Positions 18,213 through 26,749 of a stretch of 64,000 bases of DNA are shown in pieces; positions within the stretch are counted from its first letter, which is position 1, and every line of letters begins with the position of its first letter. The stretch comes from JAAUTY01 sp964397305 (GTDB taxonomy: Bacteria; Cyanobacteriota; Cyanobacteriia; Cyanobacteriales; Spirulinaceae), in the NCBI GenBank assembly GCA_964397305.1, contig CAYNIP010000009.1, positions 1 to 64,000 on the forward strand, read 5' to 3'. The notes under the pieces were generated by a model, which saw only the letters and a list, made by a program, of their open reading frames with translations, did not search any database and was not told the DNA's origin. The position numbers and the translations under genes were made by a program.

Positions 18213-19178
18213 ATGAGCCTGGATCTAACCATCGCCATCCCCACCTACAACGGGGCCCAACGCCTGCCCCTCGTGCTCGATCGCCTGCGGGAGCAAGTGC
18301 AGACCGAAGCCCTCACCTGGGAAATTCGCGTCATCGACAACAACAGCACCGACGACACCGCCGCCGTCGTGCAACACTACCAGGCCCACTGGTCCGCCCC
18401 CTGGCCCTTGCACTACGAGCAAGAGACCCGCCAAGGAGCCGCCTACGCGCGATCGCGCGCCATCCACAGCAGCCCCGCCCCCCTCGTCGGCTTCCTCGAC
18501 GACGACACCCTCCCCGCCCCCCACTGGGTTGCCGCCGCCTACCGCTTCGCCCAGCAGCATCCCCAAGCCGGCGCTTGGGGCAGCCAAGTTCACGGCGAAT
18601 ACGAAATCGAGCCGCCCCCCGAACTGGATCGCATCTTGCCCTTCCTCGCGATCACCGAGCGCGGCCCCCAGCCCCTCTGCTACAACCCCAAAACCCGCCT
18701 GCTGCCCCCCTCCGCCGGTCTCGTTGTGCGGCGCACAGTCTGGCTGGCCCACGTCCCCCAGCAGTGCATCTTGACCGGCCGCACCACCGGCAAAATGCTG
18801 ACCAGCGAAGACCTAGAAGCCATCTCCTACATCCAGCAGGCCGGCTGGGAGATTTGGTACAACCCTGAGATGGAGATCACCCACCAGATCCCCGCTTGGC
18901 GCTTACAAAAAGAATACCTCCTGCCCTTCCTGCGCGGCATCGGCTTCAGTCGCTACGTGACCCGCACCATCGGCGTTCGCCCTCGGTACAAGCCGTTTTT
19001 GACCCTGGCCTATGCCGGCCGCGACCTGCTCCGCATCCTCCTGCACCTCTGCCGCTACCGCACCGCCCTGCGGACTCACCTGGGCGCCGCCTGCGAGCTT
19101 CAGCTCTACATCAGTAGCTTCCTGAGTCCCTGGTACTTGTGGCGCCATGGCTACCTGCGGGAGCGCCCCGATGCTTGA
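18213..19178 (+). CDS. hpsE: HpsE-like family 2 glycosyltransferase, copy 1
   Basis: 321 aa. GT-A start LTIAIPTYNGAQRLPLVLDR (about 5-24), VIDNNSTDDT, the donor loop RQGAAYARSRAI and the metal-binding stretch FLDDDTLP. The second half has the conserved WEIWYNPEMEITHQIPAWRL block and a basic, hydrophobic C-terminus without a clear transmembrane helix. In hps loci HpsE-type glycosyltransferases build the secreted polysaccharide; the sugar added is unknown. It starts 97 bp after the last pseudopilin gene and its end overlaps the next gene in the string ATGCTTGA, so the pair is translationally coupled. Confidence 0.82.
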   Translation: MSLDLTIAIPTYNGAQRLPLVLDRLREQVQTEALTWEIRVIDNNSTDDTAAVVQHYQAHWSAPWPLHYEQETRQGAAYARSRAIHSSPAPLVGFLDDDTLPAPHWVAAAYRFAQQHPQAGAWGSQVHGEYEIEPPPELDRILPFLAITERGPQPLCYNPKTRLLPPSAGLVVRRTVWLAHVPQQCILTGRTTGKMLTSEDLEAISYIQQAGWEIWYNPEMEITHQIPAWRLQKEYLLPFLRGIGFSRYVTRTIGVRPRYKPFLTLAYAGRDLLRILLHLCRYRTALRTHLGAACELQLYISSFLSPWYLWRHGYLRERPDA

Positions 19179-20130
19179 CTTCACCGTCGCCATTCCCACC
19201 TACAACGGCGCAGCCCGCCTGCCCCTCGTCTTGGCGGCCCTAGCAGCCCAACGGGGCACCGAATCCCTGACCTGGGAGATCTGGGTTATTGACAACAACA
19301 GCCGCGATACCACCGCCCAAGTGGTGCAAGACTACCAGGCTCAGTGGCCGTGCTCCTACCCCTTGCACTACGGTCACGAAGCACGGCAAGGCTTGGCCTA
19401 CGCGCGCCAGCGAGCCATCGAACTGGCGGCGGGTTGCTATGTCGCCTTTCTGGATGATGACAACCTCCCCGCACCGGATTGGGTGCAGGCAGCCTATCAC
19501 TTCGGCGAACAGCACCGACCAGCCGGGGCCTTCAGCGGCCGCATTTGCGGCCGCTACGAGGTGGAGCCCCCCGCCAACTTCAGCCGCATTGCCCAATTCT
19601 TAGCCATCCGGGATCACGGTTCCGAGGCCCGCCGCTTCCGGCCCGAGCTCTTGCAATTGCCCCCGGGGGCCGGTCTCGTCGTGCGGCGGTCGGCTTGGCT
19701 GGCGGCTGTTCCCAGGGACTTGGCGATCGCCGGCAACCAAGGCAAGCTCCTCGCTCGGGGCGAAGACTACGAAGCCCTCCTGCACCTCCACCGCGCCGGC
19801 TGGGAAATCTGGTACAACCCCGCCATGAGTTTGGATCACCTCATTCCTCCCTGGCGGCTGGAACGTTCCTACCTGCTGAACCTGGCCCGCACCTGCGGCC
19901 TCGCCACCTACGAACTGCGGCTGGTGACAGTCCCTCCCGGCCAAGGCCTCTGGCTCTACGGTCGTACTCTCCTCGGCAACCTCAAGCGCCTCGCGCTCCA
20001 CCTCCTCAAATACCGGGGACGGGTGAGAACGGACCTGATCGCCGCCTTCGAGCTGACGTTTCACTACTACAGCCTGCTCAGCCCCTTCTATCACCAACAG
20101 CAACAGCGGCGGCGCTCTCGCCGGCCCTAG
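19171..20130 (+). CDS. HpsE-like family 2 glycosyltransferase, copy 2
   Basis: 319 aa from ATG at 19171, chosen because MLDFTVAIPTYNGAARLPLV aligns with the start of copy 1 and gives an 8-bp overlap with it; an earlier ATG (19147) would add eight poorly matching residues. It repeats all landmarks of copy 1: VIDNNSRDTT, RQGLAYARQRAI, FLDDDNLPAPDWV, PPGAGLVVRRSAWL, WEIWYNPAMSLDHLIPPWRL. The two genes are clearly a tandem duplication that has diverged. The C-terminus is Arg-rich (QQRRRSRRP). It ends the hps operon just before a family B element. Confidence 0.82.
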   Translation: MLDFTVAIPTYNGAARLPLVLAALAAQRGTESLTWEIWVIDNNSRDTTAQVVQDYQAQWPCSYPLHYGHEARQGLAYARQRAIELAAGCYVAFLDDDNLPAPDWVQAAYHFGEQHRPAGAFSGRICGRYEVEPPANFSRIAQFLAIRDHGSEARRFRPELLQLPPGAGLVVRRSAWLAAVPRDLAIAGNQGKLLARGEDYEALLHLHRAGWEIWYNPAMSLDHLIPPWRLERSYLLNLARTCGLATYELRLVTVPPGQGLWLYGRTLLGNLKRLALHLLKYRGRVRTDLIAAFELTFHYYSLLSPFYHQQQQRRRSRRP

Positions 20131-20143
20131 GGAGCGCGATCGC

Positions 20144-20387
20144 GGGTGCACGAAAAAAAGCGCGGCTCCCCTGAATTTTGAGCGATGGTTCCAGGAGCAG
20201 AGTGTAGCCCTCTTCAGTGTTACGGGGCCCCCTCTTCGAGAAGCCGCTGCGCGCCTACATCCCCCGGCCCCTTCTCCCAAAGCTGGGCGAAGGGGAGTTA
20301 GAAGCCCCTCTCCCAACTTGGGAGCGGGGTTGGGGTGAGGGTTTAGCGAATGAGCACCAACATCCCGCGTAAAATTTTGTCCACCCC
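20144..20387 (+). mobile_element. Family B MITE-like element (B3) inserted at a HIP1 site
   Basis: 244 bp from GGGTGCACGAAAAAAAGCGC to AAAATTTTGTCCACCCC. It is flanked by the exact direct repeat CGCGATCGC (20135-20143 and 20388-20396), so the target was a HIP1 octamer plus one base. Core as in other copies (CGAGAAGCCGCTGCGC; CCCAAAGCTGGGCGAAGG; CTCCCAACTTGGGAG). It separates the hps operon from miaB. Confidence 0.85.
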
Positions 20388-20429
20388 CGCGATCGCCCCC
20401 CCTCAGCCTCCCCAACTGAAAATGCTACA

Positions 20430-21833
20430 ATGACGGATCTGAAAAGCTCACCCCTGCCGCCCATGCCTGCTCCCCGCACTTATCACATCACCACCTTCGG
20501 CTGCCAGATGAACAAAGCCGACTCTGAGCGCATGGCTGGGATTCTCGAGGCGATGGGGTTGCAGGCTATTGCTGACCCCAACAGCGCCGATATCGTCCTC
20601 TACAACACCTGCACGATCCGCGATAATGCCGAACAGAAGGTCTACTCCTACCTGGGACGGCAAGCCAAACGGAAGCACCATCAGCCTGACCTGACCCTGA
20701 TCGTTGCCGGTTGCGTTGCTCAGCAGGAAGGGGAGCAGTTGCTGCGGCGAGTTCCAGAGCTGGATCTGGTCATGGGCCCCCAGCACGCCAACCGCCTGGG
20801 GGATCTGCTCGAGCAGGTGCTGGCGGGGAACCAAGTTGTGGCCACCGACCCGATCCACATCGTCGAAGACATCACCAAGCCCCGCCGCGATAGCCAGGTG
20901 AGCGCCTGGGTCAATGTGATCTATGGCTGCAATGAGCGCTGCACCTATTGCGTCGTCCCCGGCGTGCGCGGCCAGGAGCAATCCCGCACGCCGGCGGCCA
21001 TCCGTGCTGAACTGGAGGAGCTGGGCCGTCAGGGCTACAAGGAAGTCACGCTCTTGGGCCAAAACATTGATGCCTATGGCCGCGACCTCCCCGGCAGCAA
21101 GCCCGACGGCCGCCATTTGTACACCTTCACCGACTTGCTCTACTACGTTCACGATGTGCCGGGGCTCGAGCGGCTACGGTTTGCCACCAGCCACCCCCGC
21201 TACTTCACGGAGCGGCTGATCCGGGCCTGCGCGGAGCTGCCCAAGGTCTGCGAGCATTTTCACATCCCCTTCCAGTCGGGGGATAATGAGGTGCTGAAGG
21301 CGATGGCCCGGGGCTATACCCAGGAGAAGTACCGTCGCATCATTGCGACGATTCGCGAGCAGATGCCGGAAGCGGCCATCAGTGCTGACGCGATTGTGGG
21401 CTTTCCTGGGGAAACGGAGGCGCAGTTCGAGAACACCCTGCGCTTGGTCGAGGAGCTAGGCTTTGACCAGCTCAACACAGCCGCTTATTCGCCCCGCCCC
21501 GGAACTCCGGCAGCTCACTGGCCGCATCAAGTCAGCGAAGCCGTGAAGCGCGATCGCCTCCAGCGGCTGAACCGTCTGGTTGAAGTGAAGGCAGCCGAGC
21601 GCTCCCAGCGCTACCTCGGCCGGGTGGAGGCGGTGCTGGTTGAAGACCAAAATCCGAAAAATCCCGCCCAAGTCCTAGGCCGCACCCAAGGCAACCGTCT
21701 CACCTTTTTTGATGGCCGGATCGAAGAACTACGGGGCCAGATCGTCCCCGTCAAGATTACGGAGACGCGAGCCTTTAGCTTGACCGGCGAGCCCCTGCGA
21801 GAGAACCGAGCAGGCAGGGTCGCTGGTGGTTAG
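20430..21833 (+). CDS. miaB: tRNA-2-methylthio-N6-dimethylallyladenosine-37 synthase
   Basis: 467 aa. This radical SAM enzyme adds a methylthio group to i6A37 in tRNAs reading UNN codons. The N-terminal methylthiotransferase domain holds FGCQMNKADSERM, NTCTIRDNAEQK and VAGCVAQQEG, which supply the three Cys of the auxiliary 4Fe-4S cluster. The radical SAM motif CNERCTYC lies near residue 167, and a TRAM-like C-terminus follows (about 390-455). Start is ATG at 20430; an internal ATG at 20463 (MPAPRTYHITTFGCQ) would also give a complete enzyme and resembles many family starts. Confidence 0.95.
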   Translation: MTDLKSSPLPPMPAPRTYHITTFGCQMNKADSERMAGILEAMGLQAIADPNSADIVLYNTCTIRDNAEQKVYSYLGRQAKRKHHQPDLTLIVAGCVAQQEGEQLLRRVPELDLVMGPQHANRLGDLLEQVLAGNQVVATDPIHIVEDITKPRRDSQVSAWVNVIYGCNERCTYCVVPGVRGQEQSRTPAAIRAELEELGRQGYKEVTLLGQNIDAYGRDLPGSKPDGRHLYTFTDLLYYVHDVPGLERLRFATSHPRYFTERLIRACAELPKVCEHFHIPFQSGDNEVLKAMARGYTQEKYRRIIATIREQMPEAAISADAIVGFPGETEAQFENTLRLVEELGFDQLNTAAYSPRPGTPAAHWPHQVSEAVKRDRLQRLNRLVEVKAAERSQRYLGRVEAVLVEDQNPKNPAQVLGRTQGNRLTFFDGRIEELRGQIVPVKITETRAFSLTGEPLRENRAGRVAGG

Positions 21834-21884
21834 CCATGGTCTCTGGGCAAGGCCATGGCTCGGACCCTCTCGCGATGACAGATC

Positions 21885-23744
21885 CTAGAGCTTCGTGCCG
21901 CACTCAGGGCAGAACTTGTTGGTGCTGACATTCTTCGCCCCACAACTAGGACAGTAGAGGAGTTCCGCCGCTTGATTCAGGGACTGGCGCTGGGGCAAAC
22001 CCAGCATCTGGGAGTTGCTGGAGCCCGGCGCGATCATCGGGTAGCAGTTCTCGTCCTTGGTCACTTGGATGTCGAGCAACACGGGGCCGTCGTGGGCGAG
22101 CATTTCAGCGATCGCCGCCTGGAGGTCAGCGCGATCGCTCACCATCATTCCCTTGACTCCAAAGGCCTCCGCCAGCTTGACAAAATCCGGCATCCCCGTC
22201 TGCATATTCGACGCGGAGTAGCGCTCCCCAAAGAAGGTTTGCTGCCACTGGCGCACCATGCCCTGCCAGCCATTGTTAATGATCGCTGTCTTGACCTTGA
22301 TGTTGTACTGGGCGAGGGTCGCCAGCTCTTGCAGGTTCATTTGGAAGCTGGCATCGCCGCTGATGCAGATCACCTCCGCCTCTGGCAAAGCCACCTTCAC
22401 CCCCATGGCGGCTGGCATCCCGTAGCCCATGGTTCCCAGACCGGCACTGGAGATCCAGCGGCGGGGTCCATAGTTAATGAACTGGGCCGCCCACATCTGA
22501 TGTTGGCCCACATCCGTCGTGTAGTAAGCGTCCGGAGCCTGGCGACCGATCTCGACGATCGCTTCCTGAGGGGCAATGCTGTCCGGATGGCTGGGGACGA
22601 TCAGGGGGTAGTCCTGCCGCCACTGAGCAATGCGGGCGCGCCAGGCCTGGGTCTGCTCCGGCTGCGGCTGCCAGTCCAGCTCCGTCCGTCGTTGCAACAA
22701 TTGCTGCAAGACCACCCGCACATCACCGACGATCGGCACATTGGGGGCACGGTTTTTGCCCACTTCCGCCGGGTCAATGTCGATGTGGATGACCTGGGCC
22801 TTGGAGGCAAAGGCCTCCAGCTTTCCAGTCACTCGGTCATCGAAGCGAGCCCCCACCGCAATCAGGAGGTCACACTCACTCACGGCGAAATTGGCGTAGG
22901 CCGTGCCGTGCATCCCCAGCATCCCCACCGACAGGGGGTGGTATTCATCGAAGGACCCCATACCCATCAAAGTCGTTGTGACCGGGATCTGGAACGTTTC
23001 GGCCAACTGTTGCAGCTCCTGATGGGCGCTAGCGGCGATCGCCCCGCCCCCCACATAGAGCAGCGGTCGCCGGGCCTCCCGCAGCAGTTGCAGCGCGGCA
23101 TTGATTTGGCGAGGATTGCCCTTGACCGTCGGCCGGTAGCCGGATAGGCGCACCCGACCCGGTTCCACGGGGACATAATCACATTCCTCAATCCCGACAT
23201 CCTTCGGCACATCAATCAGCACGGGGCCGGGGCGGCCGGTGCTGGCAATGTGAAAGGCCTCCGCAACAATCCGCGCCATGTCCTCGGCTCGGCGCACTAC
23301 ATAGGAATTCTTGACAATCGGCAGGGTGATGCCCCAGATATCCGTCTCCTGGAAAGCATCGGAGCCAATGGCAGCCCGGGGAACTTGGCCCGTGACCACC
23401 ACCATCGGAATCGAGTCTAGGTGGGCCGTGGCGATGCCCGTGACCAAGTTCGTAGCGCCGGGGCCCGAGGTACCAAAGCAGACCCCCACTTGCCCCGTGG
23501 CGCGGGCGTAGCCATCGGCGGCGTGGGAGGCTCCCTGCTCGTGGCGCACTAGGATGTGTTGCAGGTCGCCACGGGCTTCGGCGCGATAGAGTTCGTCGTA
23601 AATCGGCAAAATCGCGCCACCGGGGTAGCCAAAGATGTGCTTGACGCCGTGACGTACCAAGCTGTCAATCAAGGCGAACGCGCCACTCCGGCGGGTCGGA
23701 GTGGGGAGCGACGAGGTTTTGGGGGGGATGCTAGAAGAAACCAC
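21885..23744 (-). CDS. ilvB: Acetolactate synthase large subunit with C-terminal zinc ribbon
   Basis: About 619 aa. This ThDP/FAD enzyme condenses two pyruvates, or pyruvate and 2-oxobutyrate, at the start of branched-chain amino acid synthesis. Visible are GYPGGAILPIYDEL, the catalytic Glu in VRHEQGASHAADGYARA, the FAD-domain VGMLGMHGTAYANFAV, and the ThDP motif GDASFQMN...IINNGWQGMVRQWQ. After the usual end of the family, a four-Cys ribbon CPSCGAKN...FCPECGTKL occupies the last 22 residues. GTG at 23744 is preferred because GAAGG lies six bases upstream; TTG at 23750 is also in frame. The small subunit (ilvN) is not in the window. Confidence 0.94.
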   Translation of the reverse strand: MVSSSIPPKTSSLPTPTRRSGAFALIDSLVRHGVKHIFGYPGGAILPIYDELYRAEARGDLQHILVRHEQGASHAADGYARATGQVGVCFGTSGPGATNLVTGIATAHLDSIPMVVVTGQVPRAAIGSDAFQETDIWGITLPIVKNSYVVRRAEDMARIVAEAFHIASTGRPGPVLIDVPKDVGIEECDYVPVEPGRVRLSGYRPTVKGNPRQINAALQLLREARRPLLYVGGGAIAASAHQELQQLAETFQIPVTTTLMGMGSFDEYHPLSVGMLGMHGTAYANFAVSECDLLIAVGARFDDRVTGKLEAFASKAQVIHIDIDPAEVGKNRAPNVPIVGDVRVVLQQLLQRRTELDWQPQPEQTQAWRARIAQWRQDYPLIVPSHPDSIAPQEAIVEIGRQAPDAYYTTDVGQHQMWAAQFINYGPRRWISSAGLGTMGYGMPAAMGVKVALPEAEVICISGDASFQMNLQELATLAQYNIKVKTAIINNGWQGMVRQWQQTFFGERYSASNMQTGMPDFVKLAEAFGVKGMMVSDRADLQAAIAEMLAHDGPVLLDIQVTKDENCYPMIAPGSSNSQMLGLPQRQSLNQAAELLYCPSCGAKNVSTNKFCPECGTKL

Positions 23745-23936
23745 GATCAACCTTCACGAGACACGACACAGCAATCCATTCCGCAGCCGGAAGCCTGAAT
23801 TTAGGGAGAAGCCACGACAGCGCTGCCGCCGCTAGAGGCGAGTCCCTGAGACTAGGGCCAGCCAGGAAATGAGTGGGATAATCCTTCAGTGTACGGGAGA
23901 CGATGAGGAGCTGTCTAGGAGCCTGGAAAATTCGAT

Positions 23937-24142
23937 GGGTGGACGAAAAAAAGCTCGGCTCCCCTGAATTTTGAGCGGTTGCTCAAGGCGCAGAGTGTAG
24001 CCATCTTTAGCGTTACCGGGCCCTCATCCCCCGGCCCCTTCTCCCAAAGCTGGGAGAAGGGGAGCGAGAAGCCCCTCTCCCAACTTGGGAGTGAGGGCTG
24101 AGCGAAGGAGTACTCACATCCCGCGTAAAATTTCGTTCACCC
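23937..24142 (+). mobile_element. Family B MITE-like element (B4)
   Basis: About 206 bp from GGGTGGACGAAAAAAAGCTC to AAAATTTCGTTCACCC, lacking the GAGAAGCCGCTGCGC part of the core. The sequence CCTGGAAAATTCG occurs on the left (23922-23934, two bases before the element) and overlapping the right end (24141-24153), consistent with a target-site duplication of about 11 bp or a 9-bp one with small edge changes. It lies between the acetolactate synthase promoter region and bioB. Confidence 0.75.
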
Positions 24143-24280
24143 TGGAAAATTCGGCAATATTCACTGCCATGTCACCCTTGCTATTCAGGCTAACTCAGAA
24201 TCTCGGGGCCCAGGGGATATCGTTAACTATCTTTTCGGAATCCCTGGGGTCGCGCCCGGGCGATCGCCCCCAGTGCTAGA

Positions 24281-25423
24281 ATGAGCGGCCAAACACTGTC
24301 CCCGTCTATCTACGGTAAAACGACTATGACTCCATGCTCCGCGCCCGCTCCACCGGAGGCTGCTGCCTTGCCCGTAGGCGCTGCTTTGCTCTCCTGGCTA
24401 GCGAACCGGGCTGAGGGCATCATTGCCGGGGACCCCCTCACCCGCAGCGAAGCCCTGTACCTAGCGGCGCAGATCACGGACCGCGAGGACATTCTCGCCC
24501 TCTGTCAGGTGGCGGATCGGGTGCGCCAGGCCTGCTGCGGTGAGGTGGTCGATCTGTGCAGCATTGGCAATATCAAATCGGGCAACTGCTCGGAAAACTG
24601 TGGCTTCTGCTCCCAGTCGGTTCACCATCCGGGGGAAGCCTCGCCCGTCTATGGCTTGCAGTCCCCTGAGGCGGTGTTGGCCCAGGCCAAAGCGGCGGCG
24701 GCGGCCGGGGCAACGCGCTTCTGCATGGTTAGCCAGGGCCGCGGCCCTAAGTACCACTCTCCGAAGTCCAGTGAGTTTGAGCAAATTCTGGCGATGGTGC
24801 GCCAGATTGTCGCTGAGACGGCGATCAAGCCCTGCTGTGCTCTGGGGGAAATTACCCAGGATCAGGCTGAGGCCCTGCGAGAGGCGGGGGTGAGCCGCTA
24901 TAACCACAATCTCGAAAGCTCAGAAGCCTTCTACGACCAGATTGTGACCACCCATCATTGGCGCGATCGCGTGGCCACGGTGCGGAACCTCAAGGCGGCG
25001 GGTCTTCAGGCCTGCACAGGCGGCATCCTCGGGATGGGAGAAAGCTGGGCTGACCGCATCGACTTAGCCCTGGCCCTGCGGGAGCTGGCGGTGGACTCCG
25101 TGCCCCTCAATCTGCTCAACCCTCGGGCGGGGACACCCCTGGGCGATCACCCCCGGCTCGACCCCTTTGAGGCTTTGAAGGCGATCGCCCTCTTCCGCCT
25201 CTTGCTCCCGCAGCAGATTCTTCGCTATGCGGGCGGCCGCGAGGCCGTGATGGGAGAATTGCAGTCCCTAGGCCTCCAGGCCGGGATCAATGCCATGCTC
25301 ATTGGTCACTACCTCACCACCCTCGGTCAACCCCCAGAACGGGATCACGAAATGCTCGCAGCCCTCGGACGTGAAGGGGGCGATGCTCCTCTGCCTGGTG
25401 AATACTCAACCCCCTCCCGCTAG
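24281..25423 (+). CDS. bioB: Biotin synthase
   Basis: 380 aa. This radical SAM enzyme inserts sulphur into dethiobiotin. The SAM-cluster motif CSENCGFCSQS is near residue 103, preceded by IGNIKSGN. Conserved family segments follow: RFCMVSQGRGP, CCALGEITQDQAEALREAGV, YNHNLE and ACTGGILGMGE, with the R-x-LLP..RYAGGRE region near the end. The N-terminal 25 or so residues are not conserved in biotin synthases, so ATG at 24326 (MTPCSAPAPP) is an alternative start. The 3' end overlaps bioY by 41 bp, so synthase and biotin transporter are co-translated. Confidence 0.95.
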   Translation: MSGQTLSPSIYGKTTMTPCSAPAPPEAAALPVGAALLSWLANRAEGIIAGDPLTRSEALYLAAQITDREDILALCQVADRVRQACCGEVVDLCSIGNIKSGNCSENCGFCSQSVHHPGEASPVYGLQSPEAVLAQAKAAAAAGATRFCMVSQGRGPKYHSPKSSEFEQILAMVRQIVAETAIKPCCALGEITQDQAEALREAGVSRYNHNLESSEAFYDQIVTTHHWRDRVATVRNLKAAGLQACTGGILGMGESWADRIDLALALRELAVDSVPLNLLNPRAGTPLGDHPRLDPFEALKAIALFRLLLPQQILRYAGGREAVMGELQSLGLQAGINAMLIGHYLTTLGQPPERDHEMLAALGREGGDAPLPGEYSTPSR

Positions 25424-26075
25424 CCCCCCTCGGCTCAAACGGCGGCTCCGCCGCCGCCCCCCGCCGGGCTCGCGTCCCACCTCCCGCGCCCTGTCAATTC
25501 CCTACAAGCTTTTGTGGGCTCTGATTGGCGTCTTTCTGACCATCGGCGGTATGTTTGTGGTGGCCTTTATCACCAACGTGCCCTGGAAGTGGCCTGAGGA
25601 AGGAGTACAGGTCTATGCCCTCAACACGAGCTATCAGATCGCGGCGGTGTTGCTAGTCGCCTGCTTAGGCGGTCCCTGGGGCGGGAGCTTGGCTCAGGTC
25701 GCCTACCTAGCCATCGGGCTGGCCGGGCTGCCGGTGTTTTACAACGGCGGTGGCCTGGACTACATCCAGCAACCCTCCTTCGGCTACCTCTTGGGCTTCA
25801 TTCCAGGGGCCTGGATCTGTGGCTATCTGGCCTTTGGTCAGCCGGTAAAATTGGAGGCCCTAGCCCGCAGCGGCCTCTGGGGGTTGGCGGCCATCCATGC
25901 GACGGGGATCGCGTACCTGCTGGGGATGCACCTCTTTAGCTCCCTGGGGGGAGGTTGGCGGGCGCTTTGGTCGGATTTTCTCAGCCACTCCGTTTGGATT
26001 CTGCCCAGTCAACTGGCGATCGTCTGCGCCATGGCGGTCTGTGCCTATGGGTTGCGCCGCTTGTTGTTTTACTAG
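25383..26075 (+). CDS. bioY: Biotin transporter S component BioY
   Basis: 230 aa from ATG at 25383, selected because GAAGGGG precedes it at normal spacing. The first 40 residues are basic and Pro/Arg-rich (KRRLRRRPPPGSRPTS), then about five or six membrane helices follow (ALIGVFLTIGGMFVVAF, IAAVLLVACLGGPWGG, VAYLAIGLAGLPVFYNGGG). GLAGLPVFYNGGG-x-x-Y and the GYLLGFIPGAW segment are typical of BioY, the substrate-binding unit of an ECF-type biotin importer. No EcfA/EcfT genes are adjacent. The pairing with bioB links synthesis and uptake. Confidence 0.92.
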   Translation: MLLCLVNTQPPPASPPRLKRRLRRRPPPGSRPTSRALSIPYKLLWALIGVFLTIGGMFVVAFITNVPWKWPEEGVQVYALNTSYQIAAVLLVACLGGPWGGSLAQVAYLAIGLAGLPVFYNGGGLDYIQQPSFGYLLGFIPGAWICGYLAFGQPVKLEALARSGLWGLAAIHATGIAYLLGMHLFSSLGGGWRALWSDFLSHSVWILPSQLAIVCAMAVCAYGLRRLLFY

Positions 26076-26117
26076 CGATCGCTGCTTTCCGGGCGCGATC
26101 GCCCGGGCTTATTTACC

Positions 26118-26600
26118 ATGACGTTCCGCTTTCACAACCGCTGGTTCTGGCTCGCCGCCATCATCGGCCTGGCCCTCGACCAACTCACCAAGTACTGGGT
26201 AACGCGAACCTTTGCCGAGCTGGGGGACACGATTCCCCTCTGGCCGGGAGTGTTCCACTTCACCTATGTGGTCAATACTGGCGCGGCCTTTAGTCTCTTT
26301 GCCGGCGGGGCGGGCTGGCTGCGCTGGCTGTCCCTGCTGGTGAGCCTGGGCCTCATGCTGTATGCCTGGGTGAATCCCCGCCTGCCTCGCTGGGAACAGC
26401 TCGGCTACGGCTTGATTCTGTCGGGGGCTATTGGCAATGGTGTTTGCCGCTTCCTCTACAACTATGTGATCGATTTCCTCGACTTCCGCCTGATTCGCTT
26501 TCCCGTCTTTAATCTGGCCGATGTGGCCATTAATTTGGGCATCCTCGTGTTGCTCGGGGCCAGCCTCCGGCCCCTGCCTCGCCGGGCGGGGAAGTCGTGA
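26118..26600 (+). CDS. lspA: Prolipoprotein signal peptidase (signal peptidase II)
   Basis: 160 aa with four hydrophobic helices. This integral membrane aspartyl protease removes signal peptides from diacylated prolipoproteins. The catalytic-site blocks are present: LALDQLTKYWV, VVNTGAAFSLFAG, SGAIGNGVCRFLYNYVIDFLD and FNLADVAINLG, including the two Asp (YVIDF and NLAD). Starts at ATG 26118, 42 bp after bioY. Potential clients in this window include the adaptor at 667-1920 and Psb27. Confidence 0.95.
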   Translation: MTFRFHNRWFWLAAIIGLALDQLTKYWVTRTFAELGDTIPLWPGVFHFTYVVNTGAAFSLFAGGAGWLRWLSLLVSLGLMLYAWVNPRLPRWEQLGYGLILSGAIGNGVCRFLYNYVIDFLDFRLIRFPVFNLADVAINLGILVLLGASLRPLPRRAGKS

Positions 26601-26749
26601 AAGGGGGCTCCTCAAGAACCAGTTTGCCAGGAAGCCGCCAAGGGGTTGAGAGTTGGGGTGGGCGCTCCGGCCAAGGGCTGGCAGCCCCGCCGTGATCTAG
26701 ACCCGCCGCCCGGTTTCTCGGTCCATCCCTATCTCCCTCGGAGTCAACC

